Source: Planctomycetaceae bacterium
GTDB lineage: Bacteria; Planctomycetota; Planctomycetia; Planctomycetales; Planctomycetaceae
Assembly (NCBI GenBank): GCA_002726205.1
Contig: PBSL01000002.1
Span: forward strand, 26,999-71,861
Length of the DNA: 44,863 nucleotides
Direction of reading: 5' to 3'
The position numbers and the translations under genes are program-made. Below, piece by piece: positions 1-11,300 of this stretch. The notes under the pieces are model-generated. The model was not told the DNA's origin and did no database searches. It saw only the letters and a program-made list of their open reading frames with translations. Within the stretch, counting starts at the first letter, position 1; each line of letters starts with the position of its first letter.

Positions 1-310
1 TGAGGGCAGTTCCGTGTGATCGGGACCGCTGGCCACTCGTGCTATCGCGACACCCCTGCGAAGCGGGGAGCTCGGTCCAGAAAGTCCTGCCCGGTGAGTC
101 GCCGCATTGTGCGGAGCTAAGCATGGCCGGTTGCCGATCACCGGCACATCCAGTCCATTCTCAGGCTCCCGATGCCGGGCAGATCGCACACACCTTGCTG
201 GATTTTCTGCACCGCGGGTCCTGAAACCGCGAACACAAACGCGAAAAACCGAGCAGAAAAAGTGGATCAACTCCGGACACCGGTGGTTCTGTGGCGTTAG
301 AGGGGGCACG
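1..310. other. Intergenic / unassigned 5' edge
   Basis: I find no convincing gene in this stretch. The open frames here (one at 39-224 and an upstream extension of the small ORF that starts at 311) have no ribosome binding site and no recognisable protein character. A 6-bp GC-rich hairpin (GCCGGT 126-131 with ACCGGC 140-145) has no following T-run, so I do not call it a terminator. The first three bases, TGA, could be the stop of a gene outside the window, but this cannot be tested here. Confidence 0.4.
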
Positions 311-481
311 ATGCTCGAATCGATCGACTGGACCACGATCCTGGTTGTCGGAATGGTCCTGCTGGCCGGCTATGGCTGGCTGCAGATGCGACGAAGGAAA
401 CGCACCTGGCCGATGCCGTATCCACCGCATCACCCGTGGCAACACGCTTCCAGTGAAAATCACGAAGGGGCCGGTCGATGA
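311..481 (+). CDS. Small single-pass membrane protein (56 aa)
   Basis: A short ORF whose product is mostly one hydrophobic helix (about residues 9-24, WTTILVVGMVLLAGYGWL) followed by a basic RRRKR stretch, as in an inside-positive membrane anchor. The C-terminal half is rich in Pro and His. I chose the ATG at 311 because AGGGGG lies about 5-6 nt upstream; the same frame is open further upstream but with no ribosome site and poor protein character. The stop TGA overlaps the ATG of the next tiny ORF (ATGA at 478-481), which suggests translational coupling. I do not recognise a family. It may be a genuine small membrane protein or a chance ORF. Confidence 0.4.
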   Translation: MLESIDWTTILVVGMVLLAGYGWLQMRRRKRTWPMPYPPHHPWQHASSENHEGAGR

Positions 482-612
482 AGACGCGGTTAACCATTTC
501 CGAATGCCTTGCCATCCAGGTGATGCAGGCGCGGGATACTGATCCCCCCAGGTCCTGTGGATCGCGGAAAGTCATGCAGGAAGTCAGGATCTGGAAGGTC
601 AAGGACGACTAA
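478..612 (+). CDS. Tiny ORF coupled to the small membrane protein (44 aa)
   Basis: A 44-residue ORF that starts MKTRLTISECLAIQVMQ and ends WKVKDD, followed by TAA at 610-612. Its ATG lies in an ATGA overlap with the stop of the preceding ORF, the standard geometry for translational coupling, which is the main reason for listing it. The protein is charged and soluble-looking with two Cys, and I recognise no family. The next structures are a 7-bp inverted repeat (633-650) and the candidate parA promoter, so the two small ORFs appear to be a transcription unit separate from parA. Chance occurrence cannot be excluded. Confidence 0.3.
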   Translation: MKTRLTISECLAIQVMQARDTDPPRSCGSRKVMQEVRIWKVKDD

Positions 613-632
613 CACCCGAGTTTGCCACCATT

Positions 633-650
633 GGTGACTCCCAAGTCACC
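633..650. promoter_or_regulatory. 7-bp inverted repeat upstream of parA
   Basis: GGTGACT (633-639) and AGTCACC (644-650) form a perfect inverted repeat around a CCCA loop. It lies 20 nt after the stop of the tiny ORF and directly abuts the candidate parA -35 box. It could be an operator or part of a factor-independent stop signal. There is no T-run after it, so an operator is slightly favoured. Confidence 0.35.
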
Positions 651-680
651 TTCGCGCCGTCGTGATTCCGGAGATATACT
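651..680 (+). promoter_or_regulatory. Candidate sigma70-type promoter for parA
   Basis: The -10 box TATACT (675-680) matches consensus at five of six positions. The -35 position 18 nt upstream is TTCGCG (651-656), which is weak. Transcription would start near 687, about 40 nt before the GTG start of parA. The adjacent inverted repeat at 633-650 suggests regulation. Confidence 0.3.
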
Positions 681-725
681 CCCACGGACTGGGACCGGGA
701 ATCATGCGTCGAGCGAGATGATCGG

Positions 726-1544
726 GTGCGGACGATCGCTGTGATGAACCAGAAGGGGGGCGTCGGCAAGACGACCACCAGCGTCAACCTGGCCGCCGGG
801 TTGGCCGACGCCGGTCGTCGCGTCTGCCTGATCGATCTCGATCCGCAGGCTCACGCCTCGCTCCACCTGGGTGTCGAGGCCCCGCCCGGCACGCCCAGCC
901 TGTATGACGTCATGCTCGGTCGACGTCGATTGATCGAGGTCCGACGCGAGATCAGTCCGTCATTGTCGGTCGTTCCGGGAAACGTGGACCTGGTGGGGAC
1001 CGAACGCGAGCTGGTCGATGTGGACGGGCGTGAAACCGTGTTGCGAGACGCGATGAACGAACTTGTCGCCGGCGGCGACCTGGACTACTGCCTGGTTGAC
1101 TGCCCTCCCTCGCTGGGCGTGCTGACCGTCAATGCACTGGCGTCGGTGGGGGAGGTCTTCATACCGCTGCAGCCACATTTCCTGGCCCTGCAGGGACTCT
1201 CGAAGCTTCTGGAAACCACCGCCCTGGTCACCCGTCGGCTGAACCGGGGCCTGAAGGTCAGCGGCATTGTCCTGTGCCTCTTCGAAACCGGCACCCGCCT
1301 GGCAGCCGACATCGCCGAGGACCTGGCCGCCTTCTTTGCTGCCAGTGATCCACAGGCACCGTGGGCCGGCGCCTGTATCTTCGAGTCACGAATCCGGCGC
1401 AACATCCGCCTTGCCGAAGCGGCAGGGTTTGGTCGGTCGATCTTCGGCTATGACCCCGACTGCAACGGATCCCTCGACTACAGGGCACTGGTCGAGGAGG
1501 TGATCGCCCAGGAACCCGGCCTGCTGATGGCACGGGCCGGCTGA
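726..1544 (+). CDS. ParA/Soj/MinD-family ATPase (orphan)
   Basis: This 272-aa protein is a deviant-Walker P-loop ATPase of the ParA family, cytoplasmic ATP-driven switches that position plasmids, chromosome origins or protein machines on the nucleoid or membrane. The deviant Walker A motif KGGVGKTT is at residues 10-17, the A' region is DLDPQAHAS near residue 38, and the Walker B segment is [10 protein letters not shown] near residue 120. Length is typical. It starts with GTG at 726; the nearby ATG at 718 is out of frame. No ParB-like gene or parS-like cluster is visible next to it, and the downstream gene encodes an exported protein, so it looks like an orphan ParA. A role in chromosome segregation or in positioning an envelope complex is equally possible. 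Confidence 0.88.
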   Translation: MRTIAVMNQKGGVGKTTTSVNLAAGLADAGRRVCLIDLDPQAHASLHLGVEAPPGTPSLYDVMLGRRRLIEVRREISPSLSVVPGNVDLVGTERELVDVDGRETVLRDAMNELVAGGDLDYCLVDCPPSLGVLTVNALASVGEVFIPLQPHFLALQGLSKLLETTALVTRRLNRGLKVSGIVLCLFETGTRLAADIAEDLAAFFAASDPQAPWAGACIFESRIRRNIRLAEAAGFGRSIFGYDPDCNGSLDYRALVEEVIAQEPGLLMARAG

Positions 1545-1814
1545 CATCGCCGGCAAGAGCCGCTTTCTCGCCCATACAACCGCGCCAACCCGAACGTGTC
1601 GGGATCTGCCGGAACCAGAAATTCCGACAAATGGCTGCAACCTCTGGTGAGGATTCAGCGTCCTAAAGTAACATGGCGGTTGGAATCCCTTGCCTGGGTT
1701 TCCCAAACCGCATAACCACACCAGTTTTCCAGGGGACCTTGGTCCGGCGACCGGTCAACACGGAGCCGTGGGTTCGGTTGTCGGAAGGTGTGAGAATACA
1801 GGGGAGGCTCTTGG

Positions 1815-4800
1815 ATGAATCTTGGTGTGAAGGCCACGGTGGTGGTGATGTGCCTGGCGTCGTTGACGACGTCTGCAACAGCCCAAGGCCCGGAGAAATC
1901 GACCTCCAAAACGGCGGCAGCCCAACCAGCCACCCGTCCGGTACAACCGGCCGCAGCCGCTTCGGATGTGTGGGAGCAGCTGATCTATGTCCCGTACCGC
2001 AACCTGAAGTCGGTTTTCGAGAAACATCCCTCGACGGTGTTCCTGCCGTACCTGGAGTACTTGAAGTTGTGGGAGCGTGCCGGCGGTGCGGCTCGCACTG
2101 CCCAGGGGCCCCCGGTTCCGGGCGTGATCACCCAGGCAGGCTACGTGGCGACGGTTGATGAGAATCTGGCGCGGATCACCGTGAAGCTGAAGATCCAGGT
2201 GCTCGGGACAAAGTGGTCGGAGATTCCGGTCAGTTTCGGGCAGGCAGCGATCGGGAAGATCAGTTCGACCAGTGGCAAGGAGGCCAGCGGTGTGTTGTTG
2301 CGTGGCACGGGTGCGGGCAAGTACGCGTTGCTGTTTCCTGAACCGGGAACACACGAGGTGACGCTGGAGTTGACCACGCGAATCCGCACCTCGGCCGACG
2401 GCCACTCGTTTGAACTCGACTGCCCGACGGTCGGGATGACGACGTTCGAGTTGTCGATTCCGCGACCCGCACAGGCCGTCGATCTGACGCCTCGACTGGT
2501 GGCATTGCCGATCGAGGCTGCCGAAGGACAGACGCGGATCCGGGCTCGCCTGGGAGCAACGCCGAAGATCGCTGCCTTGTGGTACCCGCGGGTCGGACAG
2601 AAACCCGACATGGACCTGCTCTCGAGTGTCAACAACTACCAGCACGTATCGATTCGCGATGGCCTGGTGCACACCGATGCGCACCTGCATCACGAGGTGC
2701 TGCGTGGCGAGTTGAACCAGTTACGGATCGCCGTTCCCGTTGGCCACCGCATCCTCGACATCGCTTCGACCCAGGCGAAGATCAAGAGCTGGAAGGCGGT
2801 CGCCGAAAAAAACCGCCAGGTGGTGACCGTCGAGTTCATCGGTGCGGTCCGGGGCAAGTTCATTCTCGAGGTCCACACCGAGCGGCCGGCCCCGGCGGTG
2901 GGGCAGGTGTTCCCGGTGTCGGGAGTCGATGTGGCCGGCATCGCCAAATCAACGATCGACGATGCCGGCATGAAGATCCACGGGATCCACTCGCTGGATG
3001 CGGTCCGCGAAAGTGGGCAGGTCGTGTTGACCCACGGTCCGGACCTGACGCTCAATGTTGCCCCACCGCGGGGCCTGGTCCGAATCGAGCCGGCGGAAGT
3101 TCTGCAGACGATCCGTCGTCCGGGGGGCCGGTCCTACAAGTACTACAGTCCCCGCTTCGACCTGGGGGTTTCCTACGAACCGGTTCAGCCCCGGATCACC
3201 GTCGATCAGGTCTCCCGATTGATCTTTCGCGACGACGAACTGCGATTGACGTCGCAGCTGAAATACACGGTCGAGCGAGCCGGGGTCTTCGAGTGGAAGC
3301 TGAGGTTGCCGGCCGGACTGGAACTCGACGACGTCAAGGGTGACGGTTACAAGGAGCACGGGTTCGACAAGGCTTCGCGGATCCTGACCGTTTCGTTGGC
3401 GCAACGACGGCAGGGTGCGGTCGGACTGAGAATCACTGCCCATCAACCGTTCGACGGCGAGGCCGATACGGTCAACGTGGCCTTGCCGGTGATCGAGCCG
3501 CTGGGCGTGATTCGTGAAAACGGATCGGTGGCCGTCTACGCTCCGAATGCCTACGAGATCGTGACCGACGAGGGCAAGCTGTCGGGGGTCCAGCCGGACC
3601 GTTCCAGTCGCCAGGCCGCTGCCGTCGGCTTTGCCCGGCTCGCCAGCGCCTGGCAGTACACGTCGTACCCGACCACCGACGTCGCCCGCAAGCTGTCGCT
3701 GCCGGTGACGACACGCCGTCGGCCAACCAGGCTCTCGGCCACCGTCGCCACCATCGCGACCGCCCGCCAGCAACTTGTCGAACTCGAATCACACGTGGTG
3801 TTCCTGGTCGAGTATGCCGGCAAGGACACCTTCCGAATCCAGGTTCCCGAGGCGGTTGGGGATCAGGCCCAGATCACCGTCATGACGGCCGATCGCAGAC
3901 GCCCTGTCACGGTGCCGATTCGCGAGAAGACCGCCGGTGACGCCGTCGATGGTTGGGTCACCTGGACGATCGTGATGCAGAGGGAACGGACCGGGCCGGT
4001 CGCGTTCCGGGTGGTGTGGGACCTGAAGTCAGCAGAAAGCAAGGGAGAAGCGGGGGGCAGTCGCGAGGTCCTGCTGCAGCCCCCGCGACCGCTCGATCTC
4101 GACAACGACAACATCATCGGTGAGATCGTCATCAGGAAGGACCGTTCGCTGGAAGTGAGGACATCGGAACCCGGGCAGCCAGAGGAGGGACTCGAGAGAA
4201 TTGATGTGCGGGAACTGCAGTTGATTCCGAGTACCGGGTCGGCCGCTTTTCGCTATCACCACCGCAAACCCGTCGGCCTGCAGATCATCACGCAGCAGTT
4301 CGAGGCCGAGCAGGTCGTCGAAACTGTCGTCTCCCGCGGCCTGGTCGAGGTCGTGATCAACAAGGAGGGCCGGGCCGGCGTCCGTTGCCGCTATCGGCTC
4401 AAGAGCAGTGAACGCCAGAGACTGAGAGTCGATCTTCCCCGCGGGAGCAGGACACCCGACGTTTTTGTTGGTCGGCGACAGGTACCCGCTGAACTGTTTG
4501 AAGGCGAGAAAAACGAGGACGAGGACTGGAAGTCGTACTCGATCAACGTCTCGGGCACGAAGACCGACGAGGAATTCACCCTGACCCTGCGGTACGACCT
4601 GGATCTCGACAGTTTCTTTGGCAGCTGGTTCGGGGGTACCGAATCGATTGCCCTGCCCCAGATCGGTGGAGTCGCTTCCGGGGACGGTGTCGACGTGGTG
4701 ACACAGGAACTGAAAGTGGCGGTCTGGGTTCCCGAGGAATACGGGCTGGTCGGGGCACCAGAAAAATTTGTCATCCTCTCGACCAACTCCGGTCAACTCG

Positions 4801-5324
4801 AGCGATGGTTTGACCGCCAGGGCCGCGGTGGCGATCCCGGCCATTTTCCGACCCAGGGAAGGGAGTTCATTTATGGCAACCTCGGTGGCAGCGAGTCGGT
4901 CGAGGTGACCTGGTGGAAGAACTGGTCGATGACCGCGGGGATCAGTATCCCGATCTTTGCCATCGGTTGCGTGCTGCTCTGGACTCCCTGGACCAACCGG
5001 GCAGGTGTCGTGCTTGTCGTCTCGTTTATCGTCTCGCTGTGGTCTCGCAAGGATATCGACGGTGTAACCGAAGCCCTGCTGGCGGCTCGCTGGGGAATTG
5101 GCTTTGTGATCGCCGTGTGGCTGTTGGCCGCTGTTGTTGGATTCCAACGCACCAGTCTCTTCTCGCTGCCGTGGTCGAAGTCGACCGAACCCGGCGAGGA
5201 TCTCCCGCCGGACTCGACCGACCAACCGCCGGCCACCGACGAAGATGTCTCGACGGACGCGGTTTCGGGCGATGAGCCGGATGCTGACGGGCCAGGTGCT
5301 GACGAGCCGGAGGACGCATCGTGA
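1815..5324 (+). CDS. Giant exported membrane-anchored beta-rich protein (1169 aa)
   Basis: Not a named family that I recognise. The protein has a clear Sec signal peptide (hydrophobic about residues 6-20, TSATAQ cleavage region near 24) and a head motif near residues 58-90 (IYVPYRNLKSVFEK ... FLPYLEYLKLWERA). About 900 residues of alternating beta-strand-like sequence follow. Two or three transmembrane helices lie at about 1038-1110, then a highly acidic Asp/Glu/Pro tail to 1169. Most of it should face the periplasm or cell surface, anchored near the C terminus. The ATG at 1815 has a GGGGAGG ribosome site. Its stop overlaps the GTG of the next gene (GTGA, 5321-5324), so the two are coupled. 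The head motif recurs twice in the downstream protein, making them paralogues. From memory, similar heads occur in other planctomycete exoproteins; the function is unknown. Confidence 0.85.
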   Translation: MNLGVKATVVVMCLASLTTSATAQGPEKSTSKTAAAQPATRPVQPAAAASDVWEQLIYVPYRNLKSVFEKHPSTVFLPYLEYLKLWERAGGAARTAQGPPVPGVITQAGYVATVDENLARITVKLKIQVLGTKWSEIPVSFGQAAIGKISSTSGKEASGVLLRGTGAGKYALLFPEPGTHEVTLELTTRIRTSADGHSFELDCPTVGMTTFELSIPRPAQAVDLTPRLVALPIEAAEGQTRIRARLGATPKIAALWYPRVGQKPDMDLLSSVNNYQHVSIRDGLVHTDAHLHHEVLRGELNQLRIAVPVGHRILDIASTQAKIKSWKAVAEKNRQVVTVEFIGAVRGKFILEVHTERPAPAVGQVFPVSGVDVAGIAKSTIDDAGMKIHGIHSLDAVRESGQVVLTHGPDLTLNVAPPRGLVRIEPAEVLQTIRRPGGRSYKYYSPRFDLGVSYEPVQPRITVDQVSRLIFRDDELRLTSQLKYTVERAGVFEWKLRLPAGLELDDVKGDGYKEHGFDKASRILTVSLAQRRQGAVGLRITAHQPFDGEADTVNVALPVIEPLGVIRENGSVAVYAPNAYEIVTDEGKLSGVQPDRSSRQAAAVGFARLASAWQYTSYPTTDVARKLSLPVTTRRRPTRLSATVATIATARQQLVELESHVVFLVEYAGKDTFRIQVPEAVGDQAQITVMTADRRRPVTVPIREKTAGDAVDGWVTWTIVMQRERTGPVAFRVVWDLKSAESKGEAGGSREVLLQPPRPLDLDNDNIIGEIVIRKDRSLEVRTSEPGQPEEGLERIDVRELQLIPSTGSAAFRYHHRKPVGLQIITQQFEAEQVVETVVSRGLVEVVINKEGRAGVRCRYRLKSSERQRLRVDLPRGSRTPDVFVGRRQVPAELFEGEKNEDEDWKSYSINVSGTKTDEEFTLTLRYDLDLDSFFGSWFGGTESIALPQIGGVASGDGVDVVTQELKVAVWVPEEYGLVGAPEKFVILSTNSGQLERWFDRQGRGGDPGHFPTQGREFIYGNLGGSESVEVTWWKNWSMTAGISIPIFAIGCVLLWTPWTNRAGVVLVVSFIVSLWSRKDIDGVTEALLAARWGIGFVIAVWLLAAVVGFQRTSLFSLPWSKSTEPGEDLPPDSTDQPPATDEDVSTDAVSGDEPDADGPGADEPEDAS

Positions 5325-8300
5325 GCGTGTTTTTCGGTAGCGGCCGCTGGTCGATCAGGTTGGTGGTGCTCTTGTGGCTGATCGCCGGTTCGGTTTCGGC
5401 CCAGTCGACGGCAACACCGCCACGTTCGCGGCGGGTGTTTGTTCCGATCGAGGACCTGGACGTTGTGCTTGCCGGTGATCGGCGCGGGGTGTTGCTCGAG
5501 AAGGACGAGTTCCGGAAATTGCAGAAGTTGGCGGCAAGCAACGAGGCGACGCGTCCGCGGGTACCGGTCCCGTTGGTTCTACGAGAAGTTCTCTACACGG
5601 CCCGGCTCAGCGGCGATCACCTGCTGATCGACACGACGGTTCGGTTCCACCAGTTTGCCCGTGGTTGGCAGACCCTGTCGTTGCCACTGCGTGGTGTATC
5701 GGTCGAGCGTGCAGTCCTGTCGGGGCGGCCGGCGCGGATGGCACGTTTTCGACTGCCGGGAAAAAAAGGGCAGCCCACCGTCTCGGGCCTGGAGTTGTTC
5801 CATGACAGGCCGGGGCCTGCCAGACTGGAACTGGGCCTTTCGGCCCCGCTGGCCTCGCTTGGCAGCGACAAGGTCGCGGCCTTCGGGTTGATTCCCGCGG
5901 CCACCGCATCACTGGTCGTCCACTTGCCGGCGGGCAAGCATCTGCTGGTGGATGGCCTGGCGGTCCGCCGGCCGGCGGCAACCGAAAAACCGGCGACTTA
6001 CACCTTGCCCGTCGGTGGTCGCAGCGAGGTACGGCTGGCCGTAACCGATCGGCGGGCCGAACGCAGTGGCGACAAGCTGGCCTTTGCCTCGACCGCATTC
6101 GGCATCGGCGTGGCTCCCGGTGAGGTCACCTGGCAGGCGGTGACGAGACTGGATGTGTTCGGGCAAGCGCATAATCGGCTGGTGGCGACGGTCCCACGAT
6201 CACTGGAAATCACCGACGTCGAGTCCAGTGGGTTGCAGGGTTGGGTGCTGGCCGACGATCCAGGGGACGAACGGCTGACCCAGATCACCCTGGATTATCG
6301 CCAGCCATTCACCGGTTCGCGTCGCGTGGTGTTCAAGGGTGTCATGACCACGGTGGTGGGACAATTGTGGCAGGTACCCCGGCTTCGACTTCCCGGCGTC
6401 ACCTCTCATGTCGGACAGGTCCTGGTCCAGTATCCACCCGGCGTTCGCCTGCAGGTGACCACGGCGAGCGGAGTTCGTCGGGTGGCGGGCGTGGTGGCTC
6501 TGAAGGGGGTTGCGGCCGGAGGCGGGGCGTTGAGGTTCGATGCCTGGCGCGAGGATTTTTCACTGTCGTTTGCGACCGAGACCAAGCGGCAGGAGTTGCA
6601 GGCGGGATTGGCAACGATCCTGGAGATCGGTGACCAGGGCCTGGACCTGGTCGCTGAAGCGACGATCGAGAGTCGGTTTTCACCGTTGTTCCAGGTCGAC
6701 CTGTCGACTCCGGTCGACTGGAACGTCACCGGCGTCCGGGTCGCCGGCAAGTCGATCCCCTGGCAGAGACTGCCCGATGCCGATCAGCGGCACCGGTTAC
6801 GAATCGGATTCGAGAAAGCGTTGCCGGAGGGGACTGAGGTTCGCGTGACCGTACTGGCTCATCGTGACCTGCCCGATTGGCCGTTGGCCAGCGACCGGCA
6901 ACACGTGGTGCCCCTGCCTGACGTGGCGTTGGAGGTCGGTGGCGATGGCAACGCCGGCGGCAGGTCGGGCTTGATTGTCGAGGGGACCTACGTGATCAAG
7001 GCGCCCGAGGAATACGACGTGGTCGCCGACGACCTGGTCGGTCTTGACGAGTCCCGTCTGGAACTCACCGGACAGCGGCTGGGCTACACCTACCAGGGTC
7101 TGAAAATCGGGGGCACGCTGCGGGTGATCCGTCGACCGGTGAGGCTGTCGGCCGAATCGCTGACCGTCGCGCGGCTCGATCGTGGAACCCTTGCGACTCA
7201 CTACGAGACCCGACTGGATATCCAGGGCGGAGGCACCCGCACGGTCGTGATCGACCTGCCCGAGCAGGCTGGTCTCGATCTCAGGTTCCGCCTGTTGCAG
7301 TCGCCGTACCGGATCATCGAACAACTGCCCGCGGCTGCGATCGATGGCCGCCGACGCTGGGCCTTGAAGTTCGACGAGTTCGTCCGGGGCCGGGTGTCCC
7401 TGGCGGTGGATCTGACGATGGCTCGCGAGCAGGCTGCCGAGAAGAGCGAGGCTGTCGACGGGACCTCCAGGACTTTCCGGCTGCCGACGCTGGCGGTGAT
7501 TGGTGCCGAGCGGGAAAACGGTTACGTGGCGATCGAGTCGGCCGATGATCAGCAGATCGAAGTCGATGCCTTTGAAACCGGGGATCGGCAGACAAAACTT
7601 TCCGAGGTCGATCCCATCGACTTGCCCGCGACCACCTACCGGCCGCGCGAGCAGATCGTGGCCGCCTATCGCTACCTGGTGGCTGGTTACCGGGTGGCGG
7701 TTACCGAGACGCGGTTCGATCACGGATCGGTGATGGCGGCGGTTTGCCACCACAGCACCGTGACCAGCGTGTTGGCACGGACCGGCGAGTTCCAGCACCG
7801 GGCGTCGTTCGACCTGACCGCCGCCGGCGTGCAGAGCCTGCTGGTCAATCTCGGCGGCACGTCCGCACAAGCCCGGACTCTCTGGGCGGTAACCATCGAT
7901 GGCCAACCGATCAAGGCACGTCGCCGGGACGAAAAGACGTTTGTCGTTTCCTGGCCGACCGACGAGGCGGGAAGCGGACGGCACAGCCTGGCGATCTTCT
8001 ACAAGTCGCAGGTTCCCCCGCTGACGGGTTCGGGGCGACTGAGTCAGACGGCGCCGCTGGTGTCGTTGGTGGAAGGAACCGGCCGGGAACAGCCGCCGAT
8101 CGAGGTTCTCGAACAAAGCTGGACCCTGCATCATCCCGGGCAGACCCTTGTGGTCGAGAGCGAGGGAGAATTTGTTCCCGCCGCCGCGCTGGATCGGGTC
8201 AGCCTGCTCGGGCGAATGAAGGAGTCGTTCCGGGTCACCTCGCCCCGCAACCTCCTGATGCGGGCAGTCCTGCTGCTGGTGGTTCTCGGCGGGCTGGCCG

Positions 8301-11300
8301 TTTTGACGCTGGCTTTTCGCCGCCGTCGCTACCTGGGACTGGCCGCCGCCACAATGGCACTGCTGGCGGTTGGTGTGATGACCTCAGTGATCATGTACAG
8401 CGGTCTTCGCTCCGATATGTCCAGAGGATTGGTTCAATCGATGGCAATGCCGACCAGCTCGGAGGGTGCCGATTTCGACTCCGCTGTCGAAATGGAAGCC
8501 GCGGTGGCTGAGGATGCTCGCAGCCGGAGCAACACGCTCGGTGACGCACTACCACAGGGCAGGGAGCTGGTGGAGGAGAAACTGGCTGATATTGCGGAGA
8601 AATCAAAAGAGACACCCAGCCAGGGAGCCAAGCCCGCGTTACCCGCCGCTCCGGGAGACCCCGGGAACGGGCCGTTTGGCGGCGTTGATCCAACAAATCG
8701 TCCCGCTTCCGAATCGAGGCAGCCGCCGCCGCCGGTTCCTACCGAAAATGACGAGCAGGCCGCCAGTGGCAAGCCGGCCAGGAAGCTCTCGAGAAGTGAA
8801 GGGGCCGTGTTGTCGCTGGCGTTGGAGATTCAGCCGCCGGCCGGCAGTGTCTCGCGTCACTTCCATTTTCTTGGCAGCAACGATTTTCCCGGAAGCGAAG
8901 GTGACCGACCGCCGGCTGCGCTGGAGATTGGCTACCAGGACCTCGGGGCGCAGGCCACCGAACGCTGGTTCTGGATCGTGCTTGTTGTCGGGTGCTGCTG
9001 GTTCCTGCGCTCCCGGTCGCTGACACAGCGGTGTGTTGCGGCGATCGCCGCGGTGATTGGTCCCCTGGCCCTGGTCACTGTTCTGCCGGTTTCGTGGAAC
9101 ATCTTCCTGGATGGTCTTTTCCTGGGCGCCGTGGCCGGTTCTGGACTCTGGTTGACGATCGGTGCGGTCGGAAATCTGCCGTCGGCCTGGTCGTGGTGCC
9201 GATCCCGTCTTCCCGGCGGCATTGTGCGTACGGGTGGCTTGTTGCTGGCCGTTTCATTGATGGCATTTTCCTCCCGGACGGCAATTGCCCAGCAGCCGGC
9301 TGCGAAGGTGTCGGCGGCAGCAAAGAGGCCACCGCTGGCGAAATCCGGACTGCCCAGAGAGGTGATTCCCTTCGATTCCAAGTCCGACCCTCTCAAGGCG
9401 TCGCGGGTGTTGATTCCCCAGAGAGAATTCCTGCGCCTGTGGAACCTGGCCCATCCCGATCGCCAGGTCCTGCCTGCTGCTCCGCGGCCCGCTGTCGTGG
9501 CCGGAGCGGCGTGGGAGGCGCGGGTGGTGGCCGGGGCCGAGGGCGTGCCCAACCGGGTGGCGGTCCGCGGCGTATTGCAGTTGTATAGTTTCCGCGACGG
9601 ACAGGTCGTGTTGTCGTTGCCACTGGGTTCGGTTGCCCTGGGCGGGGCCCGGCTCGACGGGAAACCGGCGCCGGTCGTGACCCGGGCCCGCGCTGCCGCG
9701 CCGTTGGCCGTGGTTCTCAACGGCCGGGGGGCTCACCGTCTTGAAATCGAATTCGATGTGGCCCTCAGGCAAACGGGTCCAGCCGGGCGGTTCACCGTCC
9801 CGTTGCTGGCGGTCCCGGCGGGTCGATTCCGTTTCCTGCTTCCCGCGAAGGACTTGCTCGTGCGGGTCAATGGATCAACGACCCGGCACCGTCGCAGCGT
9901 AACCGACGGAAACGAGTCGATCGACATCGGTGTGGATGCCGGTGGCCCGTTGCTGATTTCCTGGCAGCCGCGACAGTCGCTGGCCGCTGCCGACGGGCTT
10001 ATCCAACTGGAGTCGTACACCTCGGTTCGTGTTGCCGACAACGGGGTGCATCGTCGTGGCCACTATCGCTTCCGCGTTCGCCAGGGCGGGCTTCCCGAGG
10101 TGGCCTTTGAATTGCCCGCGACCGTTCGTCTCCAGCGAGTGAGCGGAATCGACGTGGGGGGATGGGATCTTGATGAAGTCGATAAGCAGCGTCGGTTGCG
10201 GGTCTTTTTCCGTCGTCGCGTGACCGATGAGACCAGCGTGGAACTCGAGTTGTTCCAGGACCAGCGAGTGGGTGCAAACTCAACCCGGCTTGCGGTGGAT
10301 GCCATTCGCGTGGTCGGGCACGAACGCGACAGCGGGCTGCTGGCCCTGTTTGTCGAGGACCAGTTTGCCGTCGGCGTGGCCACCAGTACCGGTCTCAAGC
10401 AGGTTGACCTCAAGCAACATGCCCGTCCTGGCTGGATCAGCCGCAGGCCCGGTTCCCCGGAGCGGCCGGCGGTGATGGCACCCCCGCAGTTGGCCTTCAA
10501 GTACATCAGCCGTCCGTTTGGCCTGGCATTGCAAGTGAGACGACGGATTCCGGTGGCCACCTCGGTGGCCCGGCACGCGGTGCGGGTCGAGCATCGCAAG
10601 GTTCGAATTGCTTCGCGAATTCGTTGGCATCTCAGCCAGGCCGCTCGATCCGGAGTCACGTTTGATCTGCCGATCGACTATCTGCCCGTCGGCGTGGCTG
10701 CCACGGGGCTGGCCGACTGGTTCGTGCACGTCAACGACGATGGCCGCAGACGGCTGACCGTCAAGTTTGATGCGCCGCGGACGGGCACCGTCGACGTGGT
10801 CCTCGACGGCGTACTGCCTCGATCGCCGGAAAAGGAAGAGTTGAAATTGTCGTTGCCGCGGCCTCTGGATACGGGTCGATTGCTGGGGCAGTTAGCCGTC
10901 TGGATCGACGAAGCCTACACCGCGAGAATTTCCAGTCGTGGTGGCTGGCGGTCGCTTGATCCGTCGCGGGTCGATCCGGACCTGGGACGTCGCGATCCCC
11001 GCAAAGCCCGCTTCGCGTTTGATTCGAACAGCTCCTCGCCGGACCCGGTCTCGCTGCAGGTCACCAAGGCGATTGCGGGATTGCAGGCTGCGGTGGTCAC
11101 CGTGATCACGGTCACCGACACGTTGGTGGACTATTCGCTGGCCTTGTCCTGGAAAATCACCCAGGCCGCCGCCGACGAGTTTGTCTTCACGACTCCGGGC
11201 CGACTCAAGGGCAGCCTCCAGTTTCGTGACGGCCGAATTCGCGAGGTCCGCAGCGAACCGATTGCCGCCGATCCGCAGGGCCGTGTGCGATGGACCATCA

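Noticed and set aside
107-310. Upstream in-frame extension of the small membrane ORF
   Set aside because: It has no ribosome site and an Arg/Pro-rich out-of-character sequence; the ATG at 311 has a good AGGGGG site.
1589-1603. CCCGA/TCGGG hairpin after parA
   Set aside because: A 5-bp stem without T-run is expected by chance in GC-rich DNA.
6797-8134. 445-aa open frame on the minus strand inside the giant exoprotein gene
   Set aside because: High GC content creates long antisense frames; composition is His/Gln/Arg/Gly-rich with no domain, and the plus-strand gene is clearly real.
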